Positions 43,964-52,758 of a stretch of DNA of 64,000 nt are shown here, in pieces (the first letter of the stretch is position 1; each line of letters begins with the position of its first letter). Made by a program: the position numbers and the translations under genes. The DNA is taken from assembly GCA_965231765.1 (NCBI GenBank), contig OZ246887.1, positions 620,001 to 684,000 of the forward strand, given 5' to 3'. The DNA comes from JAAXHF01 sp963665955. Lineage in GTDB: Bacteria > Desulfobacterota > Binatia > Bin18. The notes beneath the pieces are model-generated. The model saw nothing but the letters and a program-made list of their open reading frames with translations. It had not been told where the DNA came from and ran no database searches.

Positions 43964-45907
43964 TTACGTCTGGCGCGGCTCCACAACGAAGTCGGCTAAA
44001 TCCGCCTCACGCGTCATATCAAAGTAGGTGGTATTGAGATACGGAGAGTTCACCACCACCCTGCCCCGCGTGTTCCGGTAGTAGGTCTCCATCCCCGGGT
44101 GGGTCCACACCATTTTTTCGTGCGCCTGATCGAGACGCTCATTGTAAGCGTCGTGCACGTCTTGGCGACACTCAACAGCCCCGAGCCCCTGGCTCAACAT
44201 CTTCTTCAGCATGTCCATGATGTAGCGGACCTGCATTTCGGCGATAAACATGAAACTTCCGCCATGGCCTGGCTGGAGGTTGGGACCATACAGACAAAAG
44301 AAGTTGGGGAAATCCGGGATGCTGAGGCCGAGATAGGCCCGCGCGTCATCATCATTCCAGACTTCACGCAGACTCCGACCTGAGCGCCCGCGCGCTTCAA
44401 AAGACGTCAGGAAGCGTAACACGTCGAAACCGGTGGCGATAATGAGCACGTCGGCTTCATGTTCAGTGCCGTCTTCCGTGATGACGCGATCGGGACCAAT
44501 TTCAACGATGGCGTCGGAGACCAGCTCTACCCGCTCGTTGTGCAGCATGCGGTACCAGCCGTTATCCATCAGCATGCGCTTGCCAAACGGTGGGTAAGTG
44601 GGAACAACTTTATCAAGCAGCTCGGTCTTGTCACCAATTTCCGATTCAATGTACTGGGTGAAGTACCCGCGATGCGAGTCGTTGGCCTTGTTCAGTGACC
44701 GGTCGGCATACGGCCAGTCAGGGTCTTTCTGTAAGGTCGCATGGACGCGGTCGCCAAATGTCCAGCCGAGACGCAAGCGGTACCACAGCCGATACAACGG
44801 CACCTCGCGGAGCAGGAAACGCATCGCCTCTGGGATTGGCTTACGGAACAGCTCATTGGGCGCGATCCAATGCGCCGATTTCTGGAAGACGGTGAGTGAC
44901 TCCACCGTATGCTGAATCTCGGGACCGACTTGCAGTGCACTTGCGCCGTTGCCGATCATGGCAACACGTTTGCCGGTCAGGTCGAGATCCTCTGGCCATT
45001 CGGCAGTGTGGAAAGAGGGACCTGCAAAGCTATCCAGCCCGTTGATATTCGGCAGCTTAATCGGATTAAAAATGCCTACCGCACTGATGAGGACGTTTGA
45101 CTCGAGCGTCTGACGCGAGCCATCAGCCTGCTTGACTGCAACCATCCACTGCTGGGTCTCGTTATTATAGTCCGCTGACTCGACTTCCATCTCAAAGCGG
45201 ATGTGGGGTCGCAGGTTGAACTTATCAGCAATATGCTCAAGATAGGCTTTGAGTTCGTCCCGCAAGGCAAAATACATCGACCAATCGTAGGGCGCAAATG
45301 AGAATGAGTAGAGATGGTTCGGGGTATCAACACCCGCACCGGGATAGCGGTTGTCCCGCCACGTTCCGCCCAAGTTGACGCTCTTCTCCAAGATAGTAAA
45401 AGGGATTCCGGCTCGCTGCAGATCAATCGCCGTACACATACCGGACACGCCAGCCCCAATAATCAAGACTTCGAACCCGTCGGGTACGGACAGCTGCGGT
45501 TCGCCATTACTGTTTTGGCTGCTGACCTCGTCCAACTCCGGAAACAGCTCTGCTTCAATGATCGGGTCATATTCAGCCGGGACGTGCTCAGCCATCGCCC
45601 AACTCAGCATCTTGAGCCGTAGTTCCGAAGATGGCTCAGGAATGGCCACCGGCTTACCGGCTCGCCAGGCTAAGATGGCCTCAAGTGCGGCCTGACGAAC
45701 CTCAGCCTGGATCTCATCAGGCAACCCGCCTGTTTCATTGTCATCCATCCCTCGGGCACGGTTCGGACGGTATGGCAGTTCCAGCCAGCGCAGTTCTCCG
45801 GTCAGCTGGACTAAGACCATCAGTAGCGTCGGGATGTTGGCGGTTGTGATCGCTTCGGCAAAGTCCTGGGCTTCGGCTTGACTCTTCGGCGTCGTTTGTT
45901 CACTCAT
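43964..45907 (-). CDS. Baeyer-Villiger-type flavin-containing monooxygenase
   Basis: 647 residues from the ATG at 45907 (MSEQTTPKSQAEAQDFAEAI), set by GGAGGAAAACG. An N-terminal extension of about 150 residues precedes the FAD site VLIIGAGVSGMCTAIDLQRA. The BVMO fingerprint FAGPSFHTAEWPEDLD follows, then the NADPH site RVAMIGNGASALQVGPEI and the late FCLYGPNLQPGHGGSFMF. It inserts oxygen next to a ketone with NADPH and O2. Fragments of related enzymes lie at 29198-29563 and 38058-38132. Confidence 0.92.
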   Translation of the reverse strand: MSEQTTPKSQAEAQDFAEAITTANIPTLLMVLVQLTGELRWLELPYRPNRARGMDDNETGGLPDEIQAEVRQAALEAILAWRAGKPVAIPEPSSELRLKMLSWAMAEHVPAEYDPIIEAELFPELDEVSSQNSNGEPQLSVPDGFEVLIIGAGVSGMCTAIDLQRAGIPFTILEKSVNLGGTWRDNRYPGAGVDTPNHLYSFSFAPYDWSMYFALRDELKAYLEHIADKFNLRPHIRFEMEVESADYNNETQQWMVAVKQADGSRQTLESNVLISAVGIFNPIKLPNINGLDSFAGPSFHTAEWPEDLDLTGKRVAMIGNGASALQVGPEIQHTVESLTVFQKSAHWIAPNELFRKPIPEAMRFLLREVPLYRLWYRLRLGWTFGDRVHATLQKDPDWPYADRSLNKANDSHRGYFTQYIESEIGDKTELLDKVVPTYPPFGKRMLMDNGWYRMLHNERVELVSDAIVEIGPDRVITEDGTEHEADVLIIATGFDVLRFLTSFEARGRSGRSLREVWNDDDARAYLGLSIPDFPNFFCLYGPNLQPGHGGSFMFIAEMQVRYIMDMLKKMLSQGLGAVECRQDVHDAYNERLDQAHEKMVWTHPGMETYYRNTRGRVVVNSPYLNTTYFDMTREADLADFVVEPRQT

Positions 45908-46122
45908 CGTTTTCCTCCATCTCATTTTTGCTTTCTCAAGGCAGGCACCGCTACGCTGTCGGTTATCGTCTTCTGCTCCTTTTAGTCTTGTTGTTCGTAG
46001 ACAATTTCGTCTGCTATGCCTGTCTCCTCTTTTCCTTCCCCTCTCTTCGTCTTTTAACAGACACAGAAGAAAGTTTCGAGGAGCAGGTTTTCTGAGACAG
46101 TGATATACCCCGGTAATACTGC

Positions 46123-47331
46123 TTATCTCCAAGCGCCTGACTCATTAGACTGGTAGCCAAGCGAACGGTAGACGGCATCCACCAAGCTCTGTCCACGCTC
46201 GTTGAGGGAGAGGCCTGGACCCATGCGATTCATGGTGTACCCAAAGGACATTCTATCTTTCGGGTCGGCAAATCCAAACGAGCCACCAGCCCCAACATGG
46301 CCGAAGGCATCCTCTGAGATGAGGACACTGTCCTGTACACCAGCTGGCTCATTGCGATTATCCATGGTCTTCATAAAGCCCAGCCCAAACCGGGTTGGCA
46401 TGATCAGCACCACATCTTTTCCGGTCGCCGACGACACGCGGCCCATACGCTCCAGCGTCTCCGTATTCACCAGTTCGATGTTCCCTTTTTTCCCACCAAG
46501 CGCGAGTGGTTCATACAGGCCTGCCAATCCGCGTGCGTTGGTAATGCCTCCCGCGCCACCGATTTCTGCTGCATGCGCCTCACGCGAGTCAAACATGGGA
46601 GGGGGACCCATATAGCCACCCATATTGCCAAAAGCTAAGGCCTGAATCGAGCCTGGTTTGGCAATCTCTTGAAATAATGGCCGTTCCGGATCTGGCTTGG
46701 CTGGAATCATAGGCGCAACCCGTGACTCTTTGTCTTCGGGGAGACCGATCCAGAAGTCTAAGCCGAGCGGATCTGCAATTTCTTCCTTAAAAAAGGTCCC
46801 CAGCGACTTTCCGGACACACGTCGCACCACCTCGCCGACCAGCCAGCCAAACGTGATGGCATGATACCCATTCCGCGTGCCGGGCTCCCAAAACGGTTCT
46901 TCTTTGGCCAAGGCATTGACCACTAGGTCCCAGTCGGCGTAGGCGCCTTGCGGCAAGGTCTCGCGGACAGCCGGGAGTCCGGCCTGATGATTCAGTAACA
47001 TTTTGACGGGAATATTTTCCTTGCCCGACTGCGCAAACTCGGGCCAGTACTTGGCGACAGGTGCATCAAGGTCGAGTTCGCCACGCGACGCGAGCATATG
47101 TGCGCAGATGGCTGTTGCGCCTTTTGTCGAGGAAAAGACAATGCTGACCGTCTCCTCCGTCCAAGGTGTGTCTGTTCTATTGTTCGCCAGCCCACCCCAC
47201 AAATCGACAACCGTTTCTCCACCAACCGTCACACACACCGACGCACCAACTTCACCTCGCTCCTGAAAATTACGCTCAAACTCCTGGCGAACTTCTTGGA
47301 ACTTCGCCTCACATGTTCCTTGAATAGCCAT
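46123..47331 (-). CDS. Serine hydrolase, beta-lactamase class C/esterase family VIII
   Basis: 402 residues. Catalytic Ser-x-x-Lys is in IVFSSTKGATAICAHML (about residue 73); the Tyr motif is in GTRNGYHAITFGWLVGEVV; GFADPKDRMSFGYTMNRMG near the end takes the place of the KTG box. Relatives are EstB-like carboxylesterases rather than antibiotic-hydrolysing enzymes. AAAGGGAGG precedes the ATG. No signal peptide, so cytoplasmic. A paralogue lies at 48060-49193. Confidence 0.9.
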   Translation of the reverse strand: MAIQGTCEAKFQEVRQEFERNFQERGEVGASVCVTVGGETVVDLWGGLANNRTDTPWTEETVSIVFSSTKGATAICAHMLASRGELDLDAPVAKYWPEFAQSGKENIPVKMLLNHQAGLPAVRETLPQGAYADWDLVVNALAKEEPFWEPGTRNGYHAITFGWLVGEVVRRVSGKSLGTFFKEEIADPLGLDFWIGLPEDKESRVAPMIPAKPDPERPLFQEIAKPGSIQALAFGNMGGYMGPPPMFDSREAHAAEIGGAGGITNARGLAGLYEPLALGGKKGNIELVNTETLERMGRVSSATGKDVVLIMPTRFGLGFMKTMDNRNEPAGVQDSVLISEDAFGHVGAGGSFGFADPKDRMSFGYTMNRMGPGLSLNERGQSLVDAVYRSLGYQSNESGAWR

Positions 47332-47357
47332 AGTACCCCTCCCTTTGTATTCAGACT

Positions 47358-47918
47358 CTACGCTACAGCAGCCTTTGCTGTATCAAACCGCAGCGGAAAA
47401 GTCTGGGGGCCTCTGACGATGAGCGACGCGATATGAGCGATCTGTTCAGTAGCGAGCGAGAATGGTGGACAGTCGAACAGGAGCGCCTCCAGCGCAGTCC
47501 GCCCTTCGAGACGACCCAGCGGTGCGCCTAAGCAGTAGTGGATGCCATAGCCAAAGGCGACGTGATCCTGTGGATTGCGATCGATGTTAAAACGGTCAGG
47601 ATCCGAAAATTTTCGCTCATCACGGTTAGCTGATCCCAGCAACAAGAATACATTCTGTCCAGCCGGAATCTTCCCGCCTTCCAACTCTACGTCTTGCACC
47701 GTCCGCCGAAAGATCACCTGAACGGGCGATGCATAGCGCAGCACTTCTTCGACAAGTGCCGGCACGAGGGAACGATCGGCCCGGACTTTGGTCAACTCTT
47801 CTGGATGGTCGAGCAAGTTGAGTACGGCGTTACCGATCAAATTCGTTGTCGTCTCGTTGCCGGCTAATAGGAGCAACACGGCCAAGGCCAGGATCTCTTT
47901 TAGCGTAGAGCGTTTCAC
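47358..47918 (-). pseudogene. C-terminal half of a cytochrome P450
   Basis: 186 codons carry the I-helix AGNETTTN, the Glu-x-x-Arg pair in VEEVLRYASPVQ, and the haem-binding loop FGYGIHYCLGAPLGRLEGRT with the Cys ligand, ending normally at FDTAKAAVA. The first 200-plus residues of a P450 (about 400 residues) are absent; the 140 bases upstream, up to the next gene, are unrelated. Without the B-G helices it cannot form an enzyme. Confidence 0.85.
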
Positions 47919-48059
47919 GCGTTGTCATATCTTAGACTTCCAGTTTATTGAGGTTTTGAACCATCATGTAGACAGAATCACTTTGGGTGATAAATCCATC
48001 CTTGTTGTATCAAATCTCGTCAATCCGACCTCTCCTTTCGTTATGCCTCTATCTCGATA

Positions 48060-49193
48060 TCACTGCTTCAACGAGGCATAGGTTGCCTGGATAATCCCGG
48101 CCGATCGTTGGTCGCCGAGCGTGCTTTCGCCCATGCGGTTCATCACATAGGCGATCGAGGTACGGGTATCGGGGTCGACCACAGCAATTGATCCGCCCCA
48201 GCCACCCCAGTAGAAGGCACCTGGGCTCGGCGTAAACGGATTGCGTGGGTTCATCAATCCAAAACCCATGCCGAAAAGCATCCACACACCCAGCACAAGA
48301 TCCTTGCCATTGGTCTGCTGTTGCTGTGCCATTGCGACTGTCTCGGGCGCCAGCAACCTGACGCCGTCAAGAGCGCCGCCCGCAGCGAGCGCTCCATGCA
48401 CCCGTGCGACAGCTCGAGCGTTACCGATCCCTCCCGCGGCCGGAATTTCCGCCGCGCGCCACGCTCGCGTTTGCGGCTCCCGGCCCGTTAAAACAGCCGA
48501 CCGAAACGTCCTGGTCGCGACCGAATCCGGATCGCCAGAAATTTGATCCATCGTCGCCGTGGGGGGAACCATCTCGCCAACCCGATCGTCGTGTTGGGTA
48601 GCGAGACCAATGTGAAAATCGACGTTGAGTGGGATAGCGATCTCTTCGCGGAAAAACGTACCGAGACTACGACCGTCGACTCGACGCAGGATTTCTCCCT
48701 GTAGGTAGCCTTGCGTGATGGCATGGTACCCCGAGGCAGTCCCAGGCTCCCACCATGGGGCTTGGCGGGCCAACCTGGTGCAGATGTCATCCCAGTTATA
48801 GAGTTCCTCGATCTCTACGCGTGAGTCGAAACCAGCCAATCCTGCTGAGTGGCTCATCACATGGCGAACCAGGACGCCTTCCTTGCCGTTCTGGGCGAAC
48901 TCAGGCCAGTAGCGTGCAACCGGAGCGTCGAAGTCGACCAGACCCCGGTCGGCGAGCATCAACATGCAGACGGCGGCCATGGTTTTCGTGGTGGAGTATA
49001 CGTTGACAATGGTGTCCTTCTGCCAAGGCTCACCACTCGGTGCCGAGTGACCGCCCCAAAGATCAACAACAACCTTTCCGTCGTGTACGACACAAACGCT
49101 AGCGCCAAGCTCATCGCCCATTGCGAAATTCTCCTGAAATGCATCGCGGACGGCCTCAAATTCATCGACACAATATCCCTGAGATTCCATCAT
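48060..49193 (-). CDS. Serine hydrolase, beta-lactamase class C/esterase family VIII
   Basis: 377 residues from the ATG at 49193, with AAAGGAAAACT upstream; the ATG at 49226 lacks one. Ser-x-x-Lys is in VNVYSTTKTMAAVCMLML (about residue 70), Tyr in GTASGYHAITQGYLQGEIL, and the late SIAVVDPDTRTSIAYVMNRM matches its paralogue at 46123. The two share about half their residues by eye, consistent with a duplication that the P450 relic now separates. Probably an esterase. Confidence 0.9.
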   Translation of the reverse strand: MMESQGYCVDEFEAVRDAFQENFAMGDELGASVCVVHDGKVVVDLWGGHSAPSGEPWQKDTIVNVYSTTKTMAAVCMLMLADRGLVDFDAPVARYWPEFAQNGKEGVLVRHVMSHSAGLAGFDSRVEIEELYNWDDICTRLARQAPWWEPGTASGYHAITQGYLQGEILRRVDGRSLGTFFREEIAIPLNVDFHIGLATQHDDRVGEMVPPTATMDQISGDPDSVATRTFRSAVLTGREPQTRAWRAAEIPAAGGIGNARAVARVHGALAAGGALDGVRLLAPETVAMAQQQQTNGKDLVLGVWMLFGMGFGLMNPRNPFTPSPGAFYWGGWGGSIAVVDPDTRTSIAYVMNRMGESTLGDQRSAGIIQATYASLKQ

Positions 49194-49412
49194 AGTTTTC
49201 CTTTCATTGGCCTTGAATTTTGACAATAAAGCCTTCGGGCGTTCAGAAAGAGCTGTAGGGTCGGGGCTGCTGTCAAGTCCTCGGCCGTGCGCTCAGTTCT
49301 TGGCATATTCCCCTTACCGGGACAAGGGCAAAGCGGTTCGCACGACAGCCAGACAAACTGCTGTGTCACACAGCGTCTGGCATTCACCTCTTATCTTTTT
49401 TGACGTTCGATT

Positions 49413-50100
49413 TTAGTGGTGCGTCGCTTCCTCCACCCGCTTACGCCAATTGCCCAGCGCCGCACGTTGGGAGACGTGCTCGGCGAAGTCCGGCGTCCCC
49501 CCGCCCGTCCAGCCGGTGGCGAATTGGCCGTAGATCGCCAAATCCGCCACACTGGGCCGATCCGCGTAGAAGCAGGGCTGCTTCCCGAGCAGGGGCACTA
49601 GATCATCGAGCCGATTCCCCAACTCCGCGGTCAACCGGGCGTAGGGCAAGCGGCCCATTCCCTGCGCCTTGACCAGGTGCCCGACCAACCGTCGCAGGCG
49701 GGGCTTTGCGAACAGGCGGACCGGAGCCGGCACGAACCGAGAATTCTGCGCAATCGTGCGGGGCTCGTTCTTCGGATGCCAGCGGAACGCCCTCATGGAC
49801 CACTAGAGCGACTCGTCGCTCCAGTCTTCGAGCATCTGCTGCCGCGCGGCGATATTGGCGTCGTCGGACAAGAGGGCTGGAGAGGGGGGCTCGTGGTCGA
49901 AGCGGCGCAGAATCACCGTCGAGTCGTAGCCCGCCGCTCCATCGAAAAGGACGATCGGCCCCTTCCTGGTCGCCGGATTGTACTTCTTCAGCTCCCGTAT
50001 ACTCCCCTGCTCCGTGTGTGTACGCGAGCCGTTTGTAGCCGGCGGCGGCCAGAATCTTGCCGACGAACGGGGACACCGTGGGACCAATAATCTCGATCAT
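49413..50100 (-). pseudogene. Glutathione S-transferase with frameshift and nonsense codon (copy 1)
   Basis: The N-terminus MIEIIGPTVSPFVGKILAAA then YKRLAYTH is in one frame. From about 49990 the protein continues in another: KKYNPATRKGPIVLFDGAAG ... QQMLEDWSDESL. An in-frame TAG at 49803-49805 interrupts it, after which WSMRAFRWHPKNEPRT ... PCFYADRPSVADLAIYGQFA and the end WRKRVEEATHH follow. Two lesions therefore disable a GST of about 230 residues. The first two-thirds is repeated, with the same lesions, at 61679-62090. Confidence 0.85.
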
Positions 50101-50171
50101 GACGAGGGGAGCCTCCTAGGCGCGGGCGGGGCCGATCGCCCGCAGAGTTGTCTCCTTACGCTTTCTCCTGC
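49689..50171 (-). repeat. 483-bp inverted duplication, copy 1
   Basis: It matches the reverse complement of 61608-62090. Both copies give the same translations in all three informative frames, so I see no difference. The boundary at 50171 lies within the last codons of the DUF1330 gene (QEKA plus stop is shared), and the other at 49689 lies inside the GST gene. Confidence 0.9.
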
Positions 50172-50575
50172 AACAAACGTAGCCACTCCCCACCCGCGAA
50201 ATTTACGGAATCCGTTTTATATGGAAACACCGGCTCGGAAGGCCAGAGCACCCGTTTCTCCAGCGCCGCCGCGGCGAGCGGATTGAGGGCTGGGTCCTTC
50301 TCCGAGCGAAACCTCTCGTAGGCATGGCGACGGCTTGGGTACCGAGCAAGTAGCACCGCATCCCAATCTCCGATATCGCCTTGGATCTGCTCTTTCAGCT
50401 CGCCCCCATAGACCAGCTCGATACCGCTGTCACCGCACTCTTTCATAACGCGATTCACATAGTCCAAATACGTACCCAGCGATTCTCCGCTCTTGAACTT
50501 CAGCAGGTTGAGAATTACTACCGGTCCGCCATCTATATCTTCCGGCTGGACTTCGTCTAATGTGGCCACGGGCAT
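50156..50575 (-). CDS. DUF1330 family protein
   Basis: 139 residues from the ATG at 50575 (MPVATLDEVQPEDIDGGPVV); a GTG at 50599 is an alternative. The dimeric alpha/beta barrel fold is indicated by VVILNLLKFKSGESLGTYLD, ELVYGGELKEQIQGDIGDWD and LLARYPSRRHAYERFRSEKD. DUF1330 domains resemble small monooxygenase-like or stress proteins without established activity. No ribosome site is visible because the region upstream was replaced by the reading of a TetR relic on the other strand. A shorter relative lies at 57359-57724. Confidence 0.75.
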   Translation of the reverse strand: MPVATLDEVQPEDIDGGPVVILNLLKFKSGESLGTYLDYVNRVMKECGDSGIELVYGGELKEQIQGDIGDWDAVLLARYPSRRHAYERFRSEKDPALNPLAAAALEKRVLWPSEPVFPYKTDSVNFAGGEWLRLLQEKA

Positions 50576-50582
50576 GGCCCAG

Positions 50583-51098
50583 CTCTTGGCAGCCACCAAG
50601 TTGAAGCCTGGCAGCTTCTACAACGCATTTTCCGGCAAGAAGGCGCTGTTTATTCGCTCATTGGAGCACTATAACGCTGAAATCGTAGGGAATCGCATCG
50701 CTACTCATCTCAATGCACCGGAGCCCCTGAGTGCGATTGAGGACTGCTTTATGTCAGGTTTCGAGTCAGTGCCTAAATCACAAATCATCGGCTGTTTAGT
50801 AACGAATACGGCGACGGAGATCGGAAAGTTGGACGCTGAGATCAACGACGTGGTGTGGGCCGGTCTCCAGCAGATCGAGTCGGCATTCAAACGCCGACTC
50901 ATCGAAGCTCGCGAAGACGGCCTTGTTCCTCCTGAATTGGACCCTGCGGCCACGGCGCTGCACCTGCTATCGTGCTACCAGGGCATGATTGTGATTGGCC
51001 GATTGACCCAGGATAAGGCCAGATTGCGCAGCATCGCACGCTCTGCGCTCCAAGTCCTTCAAGAACTCACAGGGGCGATGGCCGCGAAAGCCTACTGA
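50583..51098 (+). pseudogene. TetR family regulator lacking most of its DNA-binding domain
   Basis: The protein reads QLLAATKLKPGSFYNAFSGK and KALFIRSLEHYNAEIVGNRI, the recognition helix and following helix of TetR proteins, then an intact ligand domain to TGAMAAKAY. The first helices of the HTH (about 40 residues) are absent. The plus-strand frame runs into the antisense of the DUF1330 gene. A truncated product could start at ATG 50574 but would lack operator binding. Confidence 0.75.
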
Positions 51099-51165
51099 TT
51101 GGGTTGCGGCTGACGTTGAACTCCCCCAACGCCTAACGGGGTGGCTTTCCGTATCGAGAATGCGA

Positions 51166-51986
51166 CTAGGGCGTGTTCACGCTATCGGAGGGCGTCCACG
51201 ATAAGCGCGAAGTGGATGAAGCCGAGGAAGAGTACGTCGAGCTTGTCAAACCGGGTGAAGATGCGCCGGAAGGCTTTCAAGCGGCGGAACAACCGCTCCA
51301 CTTCATTACGTTTCCGGTACAGCTGCCGGTCATAGGTCCAGGGAGCAACGCGGTGGCGCTTCGGGGGGACCACGGGCGTGAACCCTAACTCCCGAGCCAG
51401 CTGGCGGGTGGCGTCTCCCTCGTAGGCCCGGTCCATGAGCAGCGGTAGCCCCGCTGGCTCCGGCTTCAGCCGGCGGAGCAGCCGACGCCCCTCGGGGGCG
51501 TCAGGCGCCTGTCCCGGAGATAACGCCAGCGTCAGGGCCGTCCGGGCATCCGCGGCAACCAGATGAAGTTTGGTCGTCCAGCCCCCGCGGGATTTGCCGA
51601 TGGCCTGGGGACCGGTTTTTTCATGGCTCCGGTGCCGTCCGGATGTACCTTCACGCTGGTACTGTCTAACAAGACGGCTTCCAGGGTGATGCGCACGAGT
51701 TGCTTCTGTTGCAACTCCGCAAAGACCCGCTCCAAGACCCCGCTCTTGGCCCAGCGGTTCATGCGGGTGTAGACGGTATGCCACTTGCCGAACTGGGGCG
51801 GCAAGCCCCGCCACTTACAGCCGTGCTCAGCCACATACAGAATGGCGTTCAGGACCTGCCGGTTGGAGAGACTGACGTTGCCCCGCTGGACTGGCAAACA
51901 GTGGGCGATGCGCTGGTATTGGGCTTCGCTAATCTCCATCCCGCAACCATAGCACACGGGACCCCTTTAGTGTGAACACGCCCTAG
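51166..51986. mobile_element. IS5-type insertion sequence, complete with 4-bp target duplication
   Basis: The element spans 51170-51982 (813 bp). Its ends are GGCGTGTTCACGCT and, reversed, GGCGTGTTCACACT, inverted repeats differing at one base. CTAG flanks both sides (51166-51169 and 51983-51986), the YTAR-like target of IS5 relatives. It carries one transposase gene in two overlapping frames on the minus strand. Confidence 0.92.
51182..51957 (-). CDS. IS5 family transposase, two frames joined by a slip on an A-run
   Basis: The first frame begins ISEAQYQRIAHCLPVQRGNV, with the DUF4096-like helix-turn-helix CKWRGLPPQFGKWHTVYTRM and the first DDE Asp in VLLDSTSVKVHPDG. It would stop at 51532. 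Just after GAMKK a run of A's (ATG AAA AAA CC) lets a -1 shift join TGPQAIGKSRGGWTTKLHLV, the second Asp in LLMDRAYEGDAT and the Glu in RKRNEVERLFRRLKAFRRIF, ending at 51182. The layout is typical of the IS427-like subgroup, where frameshifting is programmed. The element looks intact. Confidence 0.88.
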
Positions 51987-52666
51987 TTGGCACGGCTGGC
52001 CGTGGGCCGGCTGTCAGCCAGGACCCGGGTGGCGCTCTTGAAGATCTCCGCGTCCGAATCGATGCGCGAGACTAGGTTTAGACCCTGGAACAGCGCTACG
52101 TAGAAGCGTGCCAGGTCGCGCGGACGCACCGCCGGGTCAAGTTGGCCCCGCTCCTGCGAGCGGACGAAGACCGCGTAGAAAGCGTCTTCCATCACCGCCA
52201 CGTGTTGTCGGATGAGCACGACCAGCTCCGTGTCGTCGCGGGGGACCTGGGCCATCGCGACCCCCAGGAAACATCCACGCCCTCCGGAGCGTTCGTGCGT
52301 GTGCTGCAGCGTCTGCAGCATCGAGGGGACGACATCCAGCGTTGCCTCGATGGCGTCCAGATTACCGTACAGTGCATGCACGAAGGTGGCCGTGTAGTGG
52401 TCGAGCGTCTGGATGAACAGGGCTCGCTTGTTCCCAAACGTGTTGTAGAGGCTGCGCGCGCCGATGCCCATCCGTTTCTGCAGTTCCTCCATGCTGGTCG
52501 CCGCATATCCCTTCTCCCAGAATACGGTCATGGCACGGTTCAGCACCGTCTCGATTTCGAACTGTTTCGCCGGCCCAGGTGACACGGGCACCTCCTCGCT
52601 CACATGTGTTTGCTCGCTCGCTTGGGGGATTTTTGCATAAAACCGCCTGTTGCGAGGCTTTAACAT
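51983..52666 (-). CDS. TetR/AcrR family transcriptional regulator
   Basis: Up to 227 residues; the true start may be a GTG near 52588, with GAGGAGG before it, because the first 25 residues are not family-like. HTH: VLNRAMTVFWEKGYAATSME, ELQKRMGIGARSLYNTFGNK, RALFIQTLDHY. The ligand domain follows. The IS inserted at its stop codon: the duplicated CTAG supplies the TAG, and the original site would also have supplied one. It is divergent from the Rieske oxygenase operon and probably controls it, through the palindrome at 52681-52708. Confidence 0.88.
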   Translation of the reverse strand: MLKPRNRRFYAKIPQASEQTHVSEEVPVSPGPAKQFEIETVLNRAMTVFWEKGYAATSMEELQKRMGIGARSLYNTFGNKRALFIQTLDHYTATFVHALYGNLDAIEATLDVVPSMLQTLQHTHERSGGRGCFLGVAMAQVPRDDTELVVLIRQHVAVMEDAFYAVFVRSQERGQLDPAVRPRDLARFYVALFQGLNLVSRIDSDAEIFKSATRVLADSRPTASRAN

Positions 52667-52680
52667 ATAATATACGTTCT

Positions 52681-52708
52681 CAGTTGTAAATTTCTAGGCC
52701 GACAACTG
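52681..52708. promoter_or_regulatory. Candidate TetR operator before the Rieske operon
   Basis: CAGTTGT (52681-52687) and ACAACTG (52702-52708) are perfect 7-bp arms 14 bases apart in the intergenic gap between the divergent TetR and Rieske genes. Confidence 0.4.
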
Positions 52709-52758
52709 GCCCGACGCATACACAAACCCGCTCATCGCAAGCGAGAAGGAGTCCAGAC

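Noticed and set aside
49803..49805. TAG in the GST gene as pyrrolysine
   Set aside because: The same gene also has a frameshift and is truncated in its other copy, so decay explains the stop.
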